In this document: positions 1 through 6,621 of the stretch, piece by piece
Layout: the number at the start of each line of letters is the position of its first letter
Position numbering within the stretch: the stretch's first letter is position 1
Assembly (NCBI GenBank): GCA_023392205.1
Contig: JAEVZN010000466.1
Location: 1-7,885 of the forward strand
Source: Pseudomonadota bacterium
GTDB lineage: Bacteria; Pseudomonadota; Alphaproteobacteria; Rhizobiales; Xanthobacteraceae
Direction: 5' to 3'
Length of the DNA stretch: 7,885 nt
The notes under the pieces: model-generated
The model's database searches: none
The model's input: the letters and a program-made list of their open reading frames with translations, nothing else
What the model was told of the DNA's origin: nothing
Made by a program: the position numbers and the translations under genes

Positions 1-937
1 AGATACAAGTGCGCGCAATGCTCACGCACGCGACGAAGGCCTCTCGCCCGGCATAGCGACTCTGGCCGGTTTCGGCGCGGTGATGCTATGGGGCACGCTG
101 GCGACGCTGACCGTGCTGAAAGGCGCGGCCATTCCCGCCTTTCAGACCACGGCCATCGCCTTCCTTGTCGGCGGGCTGATCATCGCCGCCATTGCCATCG
201 TCAGGGGCCGCATCCGCGCGATGATGCCGACGCCGGCCTCGTTCCTGCTCGGCGTGTACGGCCTGTTCCTCTTTCATGCGCTGTATTTCGCGGCGTTGCG
301 GCTTGCCCCGACGGCCGAAGCCGGCCTGATCGCCTCGCTCTGGGCCCTGTTCACGGTGCTGATGTCGGGCCTGCTGCCGGGCCACCGTCTGGCGCCACGT
401 CATATCGCGGGCGCGATGCTCGGATTGCTGGCGGCGACCCTGCTGGTCTGGAACAAGTTCGGCGGCACGGAGGATTTTCCGCACAGCCATATCGGCTTTC
501 TCTTCGCGCTCGGATGCGCGCTGGTCTGGGCGAGCTATTCGGTGCTGTCGCGGCTCATCCCCGGCGTGCCGAGCGAGAGCCTCACCCTGCCCTGCTTCGC
601 CACCGCCTTGCTGGCAGCGATATGCAGCGTGGCGTTCGAAACCTTAGTGATGCCGCAAACGCCGTTGCAATGGAGTGCGTTGCTGCTGCTCGGCCTTGGG
701 CCGGTCGGCGTAGCGTTTCTGCTCTGGGATATCGGCATGAAACGCGGCAACGTCGCCTATCTCGGCGTGCTCGGCTATGCCTCGCCGGTGATCTCGACCA
801 CGTTGCTGATCCTGCTCGGATTCGCGGAGCCGACTTTCACGCTCGCCATGGCCTGCGGATTGATCGTATTCGCCGCCTGGCTGGCGGCCCCGCGCAGGGT
901 TCGCCCGCGCGATGCCGTATCGCGGTCCGGCACATAA
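1..937 (+). CDS. DMT superfamily EamA-type transporter (5' partial)
   Basis: This is an inner-membrane protein of about ten hydrophobic segments, with the two-repeat layout of EamA/DMT exporters. In this family such proteins export metabolites or amino acids; the substrate cannot be read from the sequence. The segment around ALRLAPTAEAGLIASLWALF resembles the first-repeat signature seen in YddG-like members. The second repeat starts near SHIGFLFALGCALVWASYSV. A GTG at 80 would start inside the first membrane segment (GIATLAGFGAVMLWGTL), which would truncate it. The frame is open from base 2 with no ATG, GTG or TTG before 80, so the true start is probably just left of the window. The visible 311 residues already match a typical family length of about 280-310. 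The gene stops at TAA 935-937. It converges on cheR, and its last 163 bp are antisense to the cheR 3' end. It has no evident functional tie to the chemotaxis genes. Confidence 0.85.
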   Translation, partial: DTSARNAHARDEGLSPGIATLAGFGAVMLWGTLATLTVLKGAAIPAFQTTAIAFLVGGLIIAAIAIVRGRIRAMMPTPASFLLGVYGLFLFHALYFAALRLAPTAEAGLIASLWALFTVLMSGLLPGHRLAPRHIAGAMLGLLAATLLVWNKFGGTEDFPHSHIGFLFALGCALVWASYSVLSRLIPGVPSESLTLPCFATALLAAICSVAFETLVMPQTPLQWSALLLLGLGPVGVAFLLWDIGMKRGNVAYLGVLGYASPVISTTLLILLGFAEPTFTLAMACGLIVFAAWLAAPRRVRPRDAVSRSGT

Positions 938-1728
938 AGCCCGCGTCGCTCCCGCACGGCCCGGAACGCCCTGCTCAATCCAAGCGTGGTTTCCGCAGCG
1001 CCAAGGATGAGATAGCCGTCCGGCGCCGCGACCTGCGCCATCCGGTCCAGCACATCGGATTTGGTAGCGGCATCGAAATAGATCAGCACTTTGCGGCAGA
1101 TCACGAGATCGAATGTGCCGAGTTTTTCGAAATCCTCAAGCAGGTTGTTGGTGCGGAACTGCACCATGTTGCGAATGCCGACATCGAGCTGCCATTGCTC
1201 GCCGGTCTGCGTGAAATATTTCAGCAGCAACTGGATCGGCAATCCGCGCTGGACTTCGAACTGGTTGTAGATGCCCGCACGCGCGCGTTCGAGCACAGCG
1301 TTGCAGATATCGGTCGCGAGGATTTCGATCCGGTAGCCGGCAAGCTGCGGACCCATTTCCCTCAGCGTCATGGCCAGCGAATAAGGCTCCTGCCCGGTCG
1401 AGGCGGCCGCGCTCCAGATACGGATGCGTTTGTGGCGCGCCCGCGCGGCCATCAGTGCCGGCATGATGTAGTCGCGGAAATGGTCGAAGGGCAACCGGTC
1501 GCGGAAGAAGAAGGTCTCGTTGGTGGTCATCGCCTCGACCACCTGCACGGTCATGGCTTCATCGCCGGCGCGGATCCGCGCCATCAGCGCGGGCAAACCG
1601 TCGAGTTCGGACCGATGCACCAACGGCATCAGCCGGCTTTCCACCAGGTATTCCTTTTCGGGGGACAACGACAATCCGGAGCGCCTCTTGAGCAGGCGGC
1701 GGATGAAGTCGAAGTCGGAGACGCTCAC
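775..1728 (-). CDS. cheR: Chemotaxis protein methyltransferase CheR
   Basis: CheR transfers methyl groups from S-adenosylmethionine to glutamates on chemoreceptors; with CheB it sets adaptation. The 317-residue product has an N-terminal helical CheR_N domain (about 5-60) and a Rossmann-type methyltransferase domain (about 65-265). Visible motifs are TTNETFFFRD (68-77, with R76 matching the catalytic Arg of Salmonella CheR), the SAM-binding WSAAASTGQEPYSLAM (105-120), ATD (138-140) and CRKVLIYFD (211-219, with the conserved Tyr at 217). The usual CRNV motif has Lys213 instead of Asn. The GTG start at 1728 overlaps the cheB stop (GTGA), with GGAGG 5 nt upstream; the open frame to 2250 is a shadow of cheB. 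Family homology ends near GLYVPD (residue 268). A 49-residue, apparently featureless tail follows, encoded antisense to the exporter gene. There is no C-terminal pentapeptide-binding or TPR extension. It is the last gene of the operon. Confidence 0.95.
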   Translation of the reverse strand: MSVSDFDFIRRLLKRRSGLSLSPEKEYLVESRLMPLVHRSELDGLPALMARIRAGDEAMTVQVVEAMTTNETFFFRDRLPFDHFRDYIMPALMAARARHKRIRIWSAAASTGQEPYSLAMTLREMGPQLAGYRIEILATDICNAVLERARAGIYNQFEVQRGLPIQLLLKYFTQTGEQWQLDVGIRNMVQFRTNNLLEDFEKLGTFDLVICRKVLIYFDAATKSDVLDRMAQVAAPDGYLILGAAETTLGLSRAFRAVRERRGLYVPDRDTASRGRTLRGAASQAANTINPQAMASVKVGSANPSRISNVVEITGEA

Positions 1729-2894
1729 CGGCGCCTCCCGAGAAACAGCCGCGACAAGGCCGGTGCAATCTCCTGCACCGGCATGACCGCGCTGCAAAGT
1801 CCGGCCTGCGCCACTGCGCCCGGCATACCCCAGACGACGCTGGTCACCTCGTCCTGCGCCACGATCGATCCGCCGGCCGCCACCACATCGGCACTGCCGC
1901 GAGCACCGTCGCTGCCCATCCCGGTCAGGATCAGGCCCAGCACCCACTGCCCCCAGACTTCGGCGGCGGAGGTGAACAGCACATCCACCGCGGGCTTGCA
2001 GAAATTGACCGGAGGCCGGTCGTCCAGTACCGCGACCGGCTCGCCATGCTCGCGGGCCACGCGCAGATGCCGGTGCCCCGGCGCCACGTAGATCGTGCCT
2101 GCGCGGATCGGCTCGCCATCGGCCGCTTCGCGTGCCGCGCGGCCGGTCGCACGCGCCAGATGCTCTGCGAGGATGGTGGTGAAGGTCGGCGGCATATGCT
2201 GGGTGATCAGCACCGGCGTCTGGTCGATGACCGGGCCGAGCCGTCCGCATATATCCGATAGCGCCTGCGGGCCGCCGGTCGATGCGCCAATCACAAGCAC
2301 GCGCGGAGGGACAGCCGGCGGATCGCGCAGGACGAAACCCCTGGGCGCAAGCGGCTGACCCGGCGACACCGATGCCAGCGTCAGCCCCGCGCGGCGCACG
2401 CGCGGCTCGGGCTCAGGCGGAACGGCCTTGCGGCGCGCGGCGAGACCGAGTTCGCGGATCTTGGAGATCAGGAATTGCCGGTAGGCTTCGCTGGACATCC
2501 CGACCTGCGCATCCGGCTTCTGGATGCAATCGAGCGCTCCAAGCGAAAGGGCGCGCAAGGTCACCTCGGCATCGCGCCGGGTGAGCGTCGACGCCATGAT
2601 GATCGCGAGACCGGGCTTTTTGTTCAGCAACAGCGGAAGCGCCGTGATGCCGTCCATGTCCGGCATATCGACATCAAGCACGACCACGTCCGGATCAGTC
2701 TGTTCCAGCGCGGCAACGGCCTCCCGGCCGGTGCGTTGCGCGGCGACAAGTTCGATGCCGGGTTCGATCTCGATCCATTTGCGCATGAAGCCGCGCGCAA
2801 CTGCTGAATCGTCCACCACCATCACGCGCACCGCAGCCTTACCCGGCGTGGCCACGCGGTTCTTCCAGTAATCCAGGGCCGTCACCTGACTCAT
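1725..2894 (-). CDS. cheB: Chemotaxis response regulator / protein-glutamate methylesterase CheB
   Basis: CheB removes methyl groups from, and deamidates, receptor glutamines; phosphorylation by CheA activates it. The 389-residue protein has a receiver domain at about 22-140, with acidic pocket D28/D29, phosphoacceptor D74 in LDVDMPDMDG, switch residue S102/T103 and K126 in QKP. A Pro/Arg-rich linker follows (about 150-197). The methylesterase domain (about 198-388) keeps the full catalytic triad: S205 in IGASTGG, H233 in ITQHMP and D329 in TGMGSDGA. The ATG at 2894 gives a 21-residue leader before the receiver. No clear Shine-Dalgarno precedes it, but no better start is visible upstream in the 40-nt gap after cheY. 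The gene ends in a GTGA overlap with cheR. All key residues are intact, so it should be functional. Confidence 0.97.
   Translation of the reverse strand: MSQVTALDYWKNRVATPGKAAVRVMVVDDSAVARGFMRKWIEIEPGIELVAAQRTGREAVAALEQTDPDVVVLDVDMPDMDGITALPLLLNKKPGLAIIMASTLTRRDAEVTLRALSLGALDCIQKPDAQVGMSSEAYRQFLISKIRELGLAARRKAVPPEPEPRVRRAGLTLASVSPGQPLAPRGFVLRDPPAVPPRVLVIGASTGGPQALSDICGRLGPVIDQTPVLITQHMPPTFTTILAEHLARATGRAAREAADGEPIRAGTIYVAPGHRHLRVAREHGEPVAVLDDRPPVNFCKPAVDVLFTSAAEVWGQWVLGLILTGMGSDGARGSADVVAAGGSIVAQDEVTSVVWGMPGAVAQAGLCSAVMPVQEIAPALSRLFLGRRR
1726..1738 (-). promoter_or_regulatory. cheR ribosome binding site and GTG start overlapping the cheB stop
   Basis: On the minus strand GGAGG (1738-1734) lies 5 nt before GTG (1728-1726). 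The cheB stop TGA (1727-1725) shares two bases with this GTG. This fixes the cheR start and suggests translational coupling, which would keep the opposing methylesterase and methyltransferase in proportion. Confidence 0.75.
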
Positions 2895-2934
2895 GATTCA
2901 CAACACGCAAGACGCAGACTTGAACGAGAGGCAA

Positions 2935-3303
2935 TCAGATCAGGCCAACTTCCTGGAATTTCGCCTCCACGATGTCGCGATCGAACGGCTTCATGATGTA
3001 TTCGTTGGCTCCGGCATGAAGAGCGCGTGCAATATGCGACACGTCGTTTTCCGTGGTGCAGAAAACGACTTTCGGGCTTTCGCCGCCTGGCATACGGCGC
3101 AGCGCCTTGAGAAAATCATACCCGTCCATCTTCGGCATGTTCCAGTCGAGCAGAATCGCCTCGGGCAGCATGCGATGACAAGCATCCAGAGCCTGCTCGC
3201 CGTCCTCGGCTTCGATGATCTGAAAGTCCATGCCTTCCAGAATGCGTTTCGCGACTTTCCGGATCACACTCGAATCGTCGACAATTAGACAGGTCTTCGT
3301 CAT
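2935..3303 (-). CDS. cheY: Single-domain response regulator CheY
   Basis: This 122-residue stand-alone receiver is the expected diffusible output of the pathway. It would be phosphorylated by CheA and act at the flagellar switch. The complete receiver set is present: D9/D10, phosphoacceptor D53 in LLDWNMPKMDG, T83/T84 in FCTTEN, and K105 in MKPF. The DWNMP form and lack of any output domain fit CheY rather than the DivK or CpdR regulators, though that is family knowledge and not proof. Start is ATG 3303; a weak purine stretch (GAG) lies about 8 nt upstream. It sits between cheW and cheB with short gaps of 43 and 40 nt. It is the only free-standing cheY in the window, and no CheZ-like phosphatase is seen. 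Confidence 0.93.
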   Translation of the reverse strand: MTKTCLIVDDSSVIRKVAKRILEGMDFQIIEAEDGEQALDACHRMLPEAILLDWNMPKMDGYDFLKALRRMPGGESPKVVFCTTENDVSHIARALHAGANEYIMKPFDRDIVEAKFQEVGLI

Positions 3304-3317
3304 GGTTCATACTCGCT

Positions 3318-3335
3318 GCGCGGCTAGGTCCGCGC
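3318..3335 (-). other. Intercistronic hairpin between cheW and cheY
   Basis: A perfect 6-bp GC-only stem, GCGCGG/CCGCGC (3318-3323 and 3330-3335), encloses a 6-nt loop in the 43-nt gap between cheW and cheY. No U-run follows on the minus strand, so it is not a classic intrinsic terminator. It could affect mRNA processing or the relative yield of the downstream genes. It could also be chance in GC-rich DNA. Confidence 0.35.
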
Positions 3336-3346
3336 CACTTGCCGCA

Positions 3347-3823
3347 TCATGCGGCCTTCTCCACCGTCTTCAGATCCAGCAACCGGTCGACATCGAGGAC
3401 CACCAGCAAACGGTCCTCAAGCCGGTGTATTCCGGTTGCAACCCGCTTCAGTCTGTCGTCGAGATTGACCGGAACCGCCTCCGCGGTCTCGCGGCCCAGT
3501 TTCAGCACCTCGCCGACCGAATCGATGACCAGTCCATAGGACTCGCCCGCACAATCGATGCCCGCCGCAAGCGGCGCTGCGCTGCGCGCACCGCCAAGCC
3601 CGAGCCGGGAACGGATATCGATCGCCGTCACGATCCGGCCACGCAGATTCACAATGCCGGCGACCTCTTCCGGTGCCAGCGGCACAGGAGTGAGCCTGGT
3701 CAGAACAAAGACATCCTGCACCCGTGCGATCGGCAATCCGAACCACTGACCGCCGATGACGGCGGTGACATATTCGGAACTGGATGAAGGATCGGTGACC
3801 TGGCTATCGATTTTCCGGCTCAT
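3347..3823 (-). CDS. cheW: Chemotaxis adaptor CheW
   Basis: CheW couples chemoreceptors to the kinase CheA in the membrane-associated signalling array. The 158-residue product is a single CheW (SH3-like) domain of normal length. Typical stretches are EYVTAVIGGQWFGLPI near the N terminus, the core PEEVAGIVNLRGRIVTAIDI, and YGLVIDSVGEVLKL followed by a C-terminal strand ending VVLDVDRLLDL. The ATG at 3823 is preferred. The frame stays open 18 codons further, but that extension lies inside the cheA 3' end and does not look like CheW. The start lies 4 nt after the cheA stop, with no strong Shine-Dalgarno, so coupling to cheA translation is likely. Confidence 0.95.
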   Translation of the reverse strand: MSRKIDSQVTDPSSSSEYVTAVIGGQWFGLPIARVQDVFVLTRLTPVPLAPEEVAGIVNLRGRIVTAIDIRSRLGLGGARSAAPLAAGIDCAGESYGLVIDSVGEVLKLGRETAEAVPVNLDDRLKRVATGIHRLEDRLLVVLDVDRLLDLKTVEKAA

Positions 3824-3827
3824 GGCG

Positions 3828-6443
3828 TCACGCGGCCCGCACATTGAGCAGATCGGTCTGCTCCTTGATCGCGGCAATCAGTCCCTGCCGGTCGAACTTG
3901 GCGACGAAATCGTGGAAGCCGGCGCGGCGCACCTGCGCCACGAGATCCGGCGTGGTCATGGACGACAGCGCGATCAGCGGCGTTGCCGCCATCGGCGCTT
4001 CGGCGCGCACGGCTCTGGCAAGGGCGATCCCGTCCATGTCCGGCATCTGCAGATCCGTGACGATAAGATCGAACTTTCGTCCGCTGCGTAGAAGCCCGAT
4101 GGCCTCGTGGCCGCTACCGGCGGCCGTGACGGTGTAGCCAGCCGCGCGCAGGACCGGGATCAGCATGTTGCGGAAGAAGGGCGAATCGTCGACCAGCAGC
4201 AGATGACGGCGGATCTGCGCGCCGGCCTCGTCCTTGTTGCCGAACCAGTCGGCATAGGCGATCGGCAGAAAATGACCGACATCGACAATATCGGTCGCCT
4301 CGCCTTTCACGATGGCCGAACCGAGAATGCCGGGACGCTGGTCCTCCATCTCGATGTCGAAATCCTCCTCGACGATATCGACGATCTGGTCGACCACCAA
4401 TGCCATCGAGCGCGCGCCATCCGAGAACACGAGCAAGGGCTGCGATCCGCGCTCCTTCATCTGCACGCAGGCACCGGGGCGGATCAGCGGCATGAGATGA
4501 CCGCGATATTGCAGAATGTGGCGCTCGCCAGAGACTTCGATCTTGCGGACATCGACCTCTTCGAGCCGCGTCACCAGGGACAGGGGCACAGCCTTTTGCG
4601 ATTCGTTTCCGGCGCGGAAGATCAGCAACGCGGTCTTCTTGCGCTCGGACGCAACATGACGCGGCTCCGCCAGTTGCTCCGTCGTCATGATCCCGGCGCG
4701 GGCCGCACCGAACGAGGCCGCGATACCGTTCGGATCGAGAATGAGAATGACGGCGCCGTCGCCGAGGATGGTATTGCCCCCAAAAAGAGCGATGTGCCGC
4801 AGCTTGGCGGCCATCGGCTTGACCACGATTTCCTCCGTATGAAAGACACGGTCCACGACAATGCCGAATGTCTCGTGGCCCACCTGCGTCACGACGACAA
4901 AGCCGGAGGCCGTGCCGGAAGCGGGCTCCCCGAGTCCGAGCAGATGGCTCAGATGCACGAGCGGCAGCAGCTTGTTGCGCAGGCGCAGGACCGGTGTGTC
5001 CTTGATGAACTCAATCGCGTGATCCTCGCCGCCACGTACGCGCACCAGTTCCATGACCGCGACCTGCGGAATGGCAAAGCGCTCGCCGCTGGCTTCGACG
5101 ATCAGCGCCGAGACAATCGCAAGTGTCAGCGGAATCTTGATCGCAAAGACGGTGCCCTGACCGGGCACGGATTTGACGTCCACGTGGCCGCCGATCTGCT
5201 CGATATTGCTGAGCACAACATCCATACCTACCCCGCGGCCGGACAAGGCGGTTACATTTTCAGCCGTCGACATGCCGGGCACGAAAATGAAGCGCTGCAC
5301 CTGCCCTTCGGCCATACGGTCGAGTTCGGTTTCGGTTGCAAGACCTGCCGCCACGGCCTTGGCGCGGATGCCCGCAATGTCGAGACCGCGGCCGTCGTCG
5401 GACACCTCGACCACGATGTGGCCGCCCTCATGCCGCGCGGTCAGCCGAATGGTCGCAATCTCGGGCTTGCCAAGCGCACGCCGCTCGGCCGGGGATTCAA
5501 TGCCGTGATCGGCGGAGTTGCGCACCATATGCGTCAGCGGATCTTTGATCTTGTCGAGGATCTGGCGGTCGAGTTCGGTCTCGGCGCCCTGCATGTCGAG
5601 TTCGATCCGCTTGCCGGTTTCCGCAGACAGATCGCGCACCAGCCGTGGCAATTTCTGCCAGGCATTGCCGATCGGCTGCATGCGGGTCTTCATCACCCCG
5701 TCCTGCAATTCGGCGGTGACATGCGACAGCCGCTGCAATGGCGCCTTGAAGTCGCTGTCGGCATGGTGGCGCGCCATTTCGATCAGCTGATTGCGGGTCA
5801 GAACAAGCTCGGACACCATCGTCATCAGATGTTCGAGCGTCTCGACATTCACGCGGATCGACTGGCCGGCAAGCCTGACCTCGGTGCCGCCATTCGATGC
5901 GCTGCCCGGCGATGTATCGTCGCGGCTGTCTTTCGCTGCCTCGGCCGGTCCCGGTGCGTTGCGGAAAGCGCGCTCCAGTTCGTCGTGCTCGACCGCGCCG
6001 GATGTCAGCGACGGTGCATGACCTTGCGGAAAGGCGAGTGCCCCAGATGCGCCCCGCGATGCCGCCGCGGATGACTGCGCCATCGCATCAAGCCGCGCGA
6101 TCAGATCCGCATCCGCGCCTTCGGGTTCGCATTGCAGACGTTCGAGCGCATCGAGGATTTCCTTGATGCGGTCTATGGTCGACAGGATCAGTGTGACGGC
6201 CGTTTGCGTGACCGGCATGCCGTCGCGGAATTTGCCCATCAGCGATTCGGCAGAATGCGCCAGCGCCGCCAGACGGGGCAGACCGAGAAAGCCACAGGTG
6301 CCCTTGATGGTGTGAACCAGCCGGAAAATATTGGCGAGGATCTCGGCATTGTCCGGCTCCTGCTCAAAACGCACCAGCTCGACATCAACCGTATCGAGGC
6401 TCTCATGCGTCTCGGTTAGAAAATCGCGGAGCAGTTCGTCCAT
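3828..6443 (-). CDS. cheA: Hybrid chemotaxis histidine kinase CheA with two CheW-like domains and a C-terminal receiver
   Basis: CheA autophosphorylates in response to receptor state and passes phosphate to CheY and CheB. The 871-residue protein starts with an HPt domain (about 1-103; phospho-His44 in HTIKGTCGFLG). A low-complexity Ala/Ser/Gly linker (about 110-188) follows, where P2 would normally lie. Next come the dimerisation helices (about 193-257; ETLEHLMTMVSELVLTRNQL) and an ATPase domain with N box N309/H313, G1 box DDGRG (349-353) and G2 box GRGVGMD (402-408). Two consecutive CheW-like regulatory domains (about 440-573 and 603-733) precede a receiver (745-871) with D752/D753, phosphoacceptor D797 and K849. 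In the receiver the usual Lys-Pro is Lys-Phe (AKFD). The ATG at 6443 is chosen over the in-frame TTG at 6449: AAAGG lies 9 nt before the ATG but only 3 nt before the TTG. It is the first che gene, with cheW 4 nt downstream. Confidence 0.96.
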   Translation of the reverse strand: MDELLRDFLTETHESLDTVDVELVRFEQEPDNAEILANIFRLVHTIKGTCGFLGLPRLAALAHSAESLMGKFRDGMPVTQTAVTLILSTIDRIKEILDALERLQCEPEGADADLIARLDAMAQSSAAASRGASGALAFPQGHAPSLTSGAVEHDELERAFRNAPGPAEAAKDSRDDTSPGSASNGGTEVRLAGQSIRVNVETLEHLMTMVSELVLTRNQLIEMARHHADSDFKAPLQRLSHVTAELQDGVMKTRMQPIGNAWQKLPRLVRDLSAETGKRIELDMQGAETELDRQILDKIKDPLTHMVRNSADHGIESPAERRALGKPEIATIRLTARHEGGHIVVEVSDDGRGLDIAGIRAKAVAAGLATETELDRMAEGQVQRFIFVPGMSTAENVTALSGRGVGMDVVLSNIEQIGGHVDVKSVPGQGTVFAIKIPLTLAIVSALIVEASGERFAIPQVAVMELVRVRGGEDHAIEFIKDTPVLRLRNKLLPLVHLSHLLGLGEPASGTASGFVVVTQVGHETFGIVVDRVFHTEEIVVKPMAAKLRHIALFGGNTILGDGAVILILDPNGIAASFGAARAGIMTTEQLAEPRHVASERKKTALLIFRAGNESQKAVPLSLVTRLEEVDVRKIEVSGERHILQYRGHLMPLIRPGACVQMKERGSQPLLVFSDGARSMALVVDQIVDIVEEDFDIEMEDQRPGILGSAIVKGEATDIVDVGHFLPIAYADWFGNKDEAGAQIRRHLLLVDDSPFFRNMLIPVLRAAGYTVTAAGSGHEAIGLLRSGRKFDLIVTDLQMPDMDGIALARAVRAEAPMAATPLIALSSMTTPDLVAQVRRAGFHDFVAKFDRQGLIAAIKEQTDLLNVRAA

Positions 6444-6550
6444 TGCCAAAGGCCTTTCGCGCCAGGAAGCTCCCAGCGCAGATGTCGACCGCGGCAGTGT
6501 GTTGCTTAGCCTTTAATATTACGTAAGAGCGCGCGCAGATACGGGAGGTA

Positions 6551-6565
6551 TTTACGCTTCGTTAA
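6551..6565 (-). promoter_or_regulatory. Candidate CtrA-binding box upstream of cheA
   Basis: On the minus strand this reads TTAA-N7-TAAA, matching 7 of 8 fixed positions of the alphaproteobacterial CtrA consensus TTAA-N7-TTAA. It lies 108 nt before the cheA ATG, in the 166-nt non-coding gap after chpT. A weaker 6/8 match (TTTA-N7-GTAA on the plus strand, 6512-6526) overlaps an AT-rich patch containing the palindrome TTACGTAA (6519-6526). That patch could also hold a -10 element, as it includes TAATAT on the minus strand (6521-6516). No convincing -35 was found. The motif match is seen directly; CtrA control is inferred. Confidence 0.4.
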
Positions 6566-6576
6566 CCGTGCGAAGC
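6556..6576. repeat. Inverted repeat overlapping the CtrA-like box
   Basis: GCTTCG (6556-6561) and CGAAGC (6571-6576) form a perfect 6-bp inverted repeat around a 9-nt spacer containing TTAACC. It overlaps the CtrA-like box. No T-run follows on the minus strand, so it is more plausible as a protein-binding dyad, or as chance, than as a terminator. Confidence 0.35.
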
Positions 6577-6600
6577 AGAATTGCCCGGAATATCTGGCAA

Positions 6601-6621
6601 GCCACGCGCTTATTGCGTGGC
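6601..6621 (-). terminator. Stem-loop enclosing the chpT stop codon
   Basis: A perfect 7-bp stem, GCCACGC/GCGTGGC (6601-6607 and 6615-6621), with a 7-nt loop encloses the chpT TAA (6612-6610). Only TT follows the stem on the minus strand, so it lacks the U-run of a strong intrinsic terminator. It may weakly terminate or protect the chpT message. A neighbouring 5-bp dyad, TTGCC/GGCAA (6581-6585 and 6596-6600), abuts it. Confidence 0.35.

Larger units (their letters stand above)
6444..6609 (-). other. Non-coding gap between chpT and cheA
   Basis: No plausible gene was found in these 166 nt. The gap includes the most AT-rich patch noticed in the window (6511-6526), a near-consensus CtrA box, three small dyads (6556-6576, 6581-6600, 6601-6621) and the likely cheA leader with AAAGG before the ATG. 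Together these suggest that cheA has its own promoter, although a clear sigma-70 pair could not be assigned. Confidence 0.5.

Noticed and set aside
750..775. A terminator for the che operon just after the cheR stop
   Set aside because: Only short, interrupted GC pairings were seen, with no U-run on the minus strand. The region is constrained as exporter coding sequence.
88..2091. A 667-codon open frame on the plus strand
   Set aside because: It runs antisense to cheR and part of cheB and out of frame with the exporter. Its translation is Arg/His-rich with no recognisable domain, whereas the opposing frames encode clear CheR, CheB and EamA proteins.
1729..2250. Upstream extension of the cheR frame by 174 codons
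   Set aside because: This part lies wholly inside cheB in another frame and encodes Arg/Gly-rich non-homologous sequence. GTG 1728, with a good Shine-Dalgarno and the cheB stop overlap, is the better start.
3824..3877. An 18-codon N-terminal extension of cheW
   Set aside because: It overlaps the cheA 3' end and does not resemble CheW. The ATG at 3823, just after the cheA stop, gives the normal length.
4107..6074. A 655-codon open frame on the plus strand opposite cheA
   Set aside because: It is a shadow of the GC-rich cheA gene. The product is His/Gln/Arg-rich without a recognisable fold, and cheA is unambiguous.
6444..6449. In-frame TTG at 6449 as the cheA start
   Set aside because: The ATG at 6443 is only two codons downstream, is a stronger start codon, and has better spacing from AAAGG (9 nt versus 3 nt).
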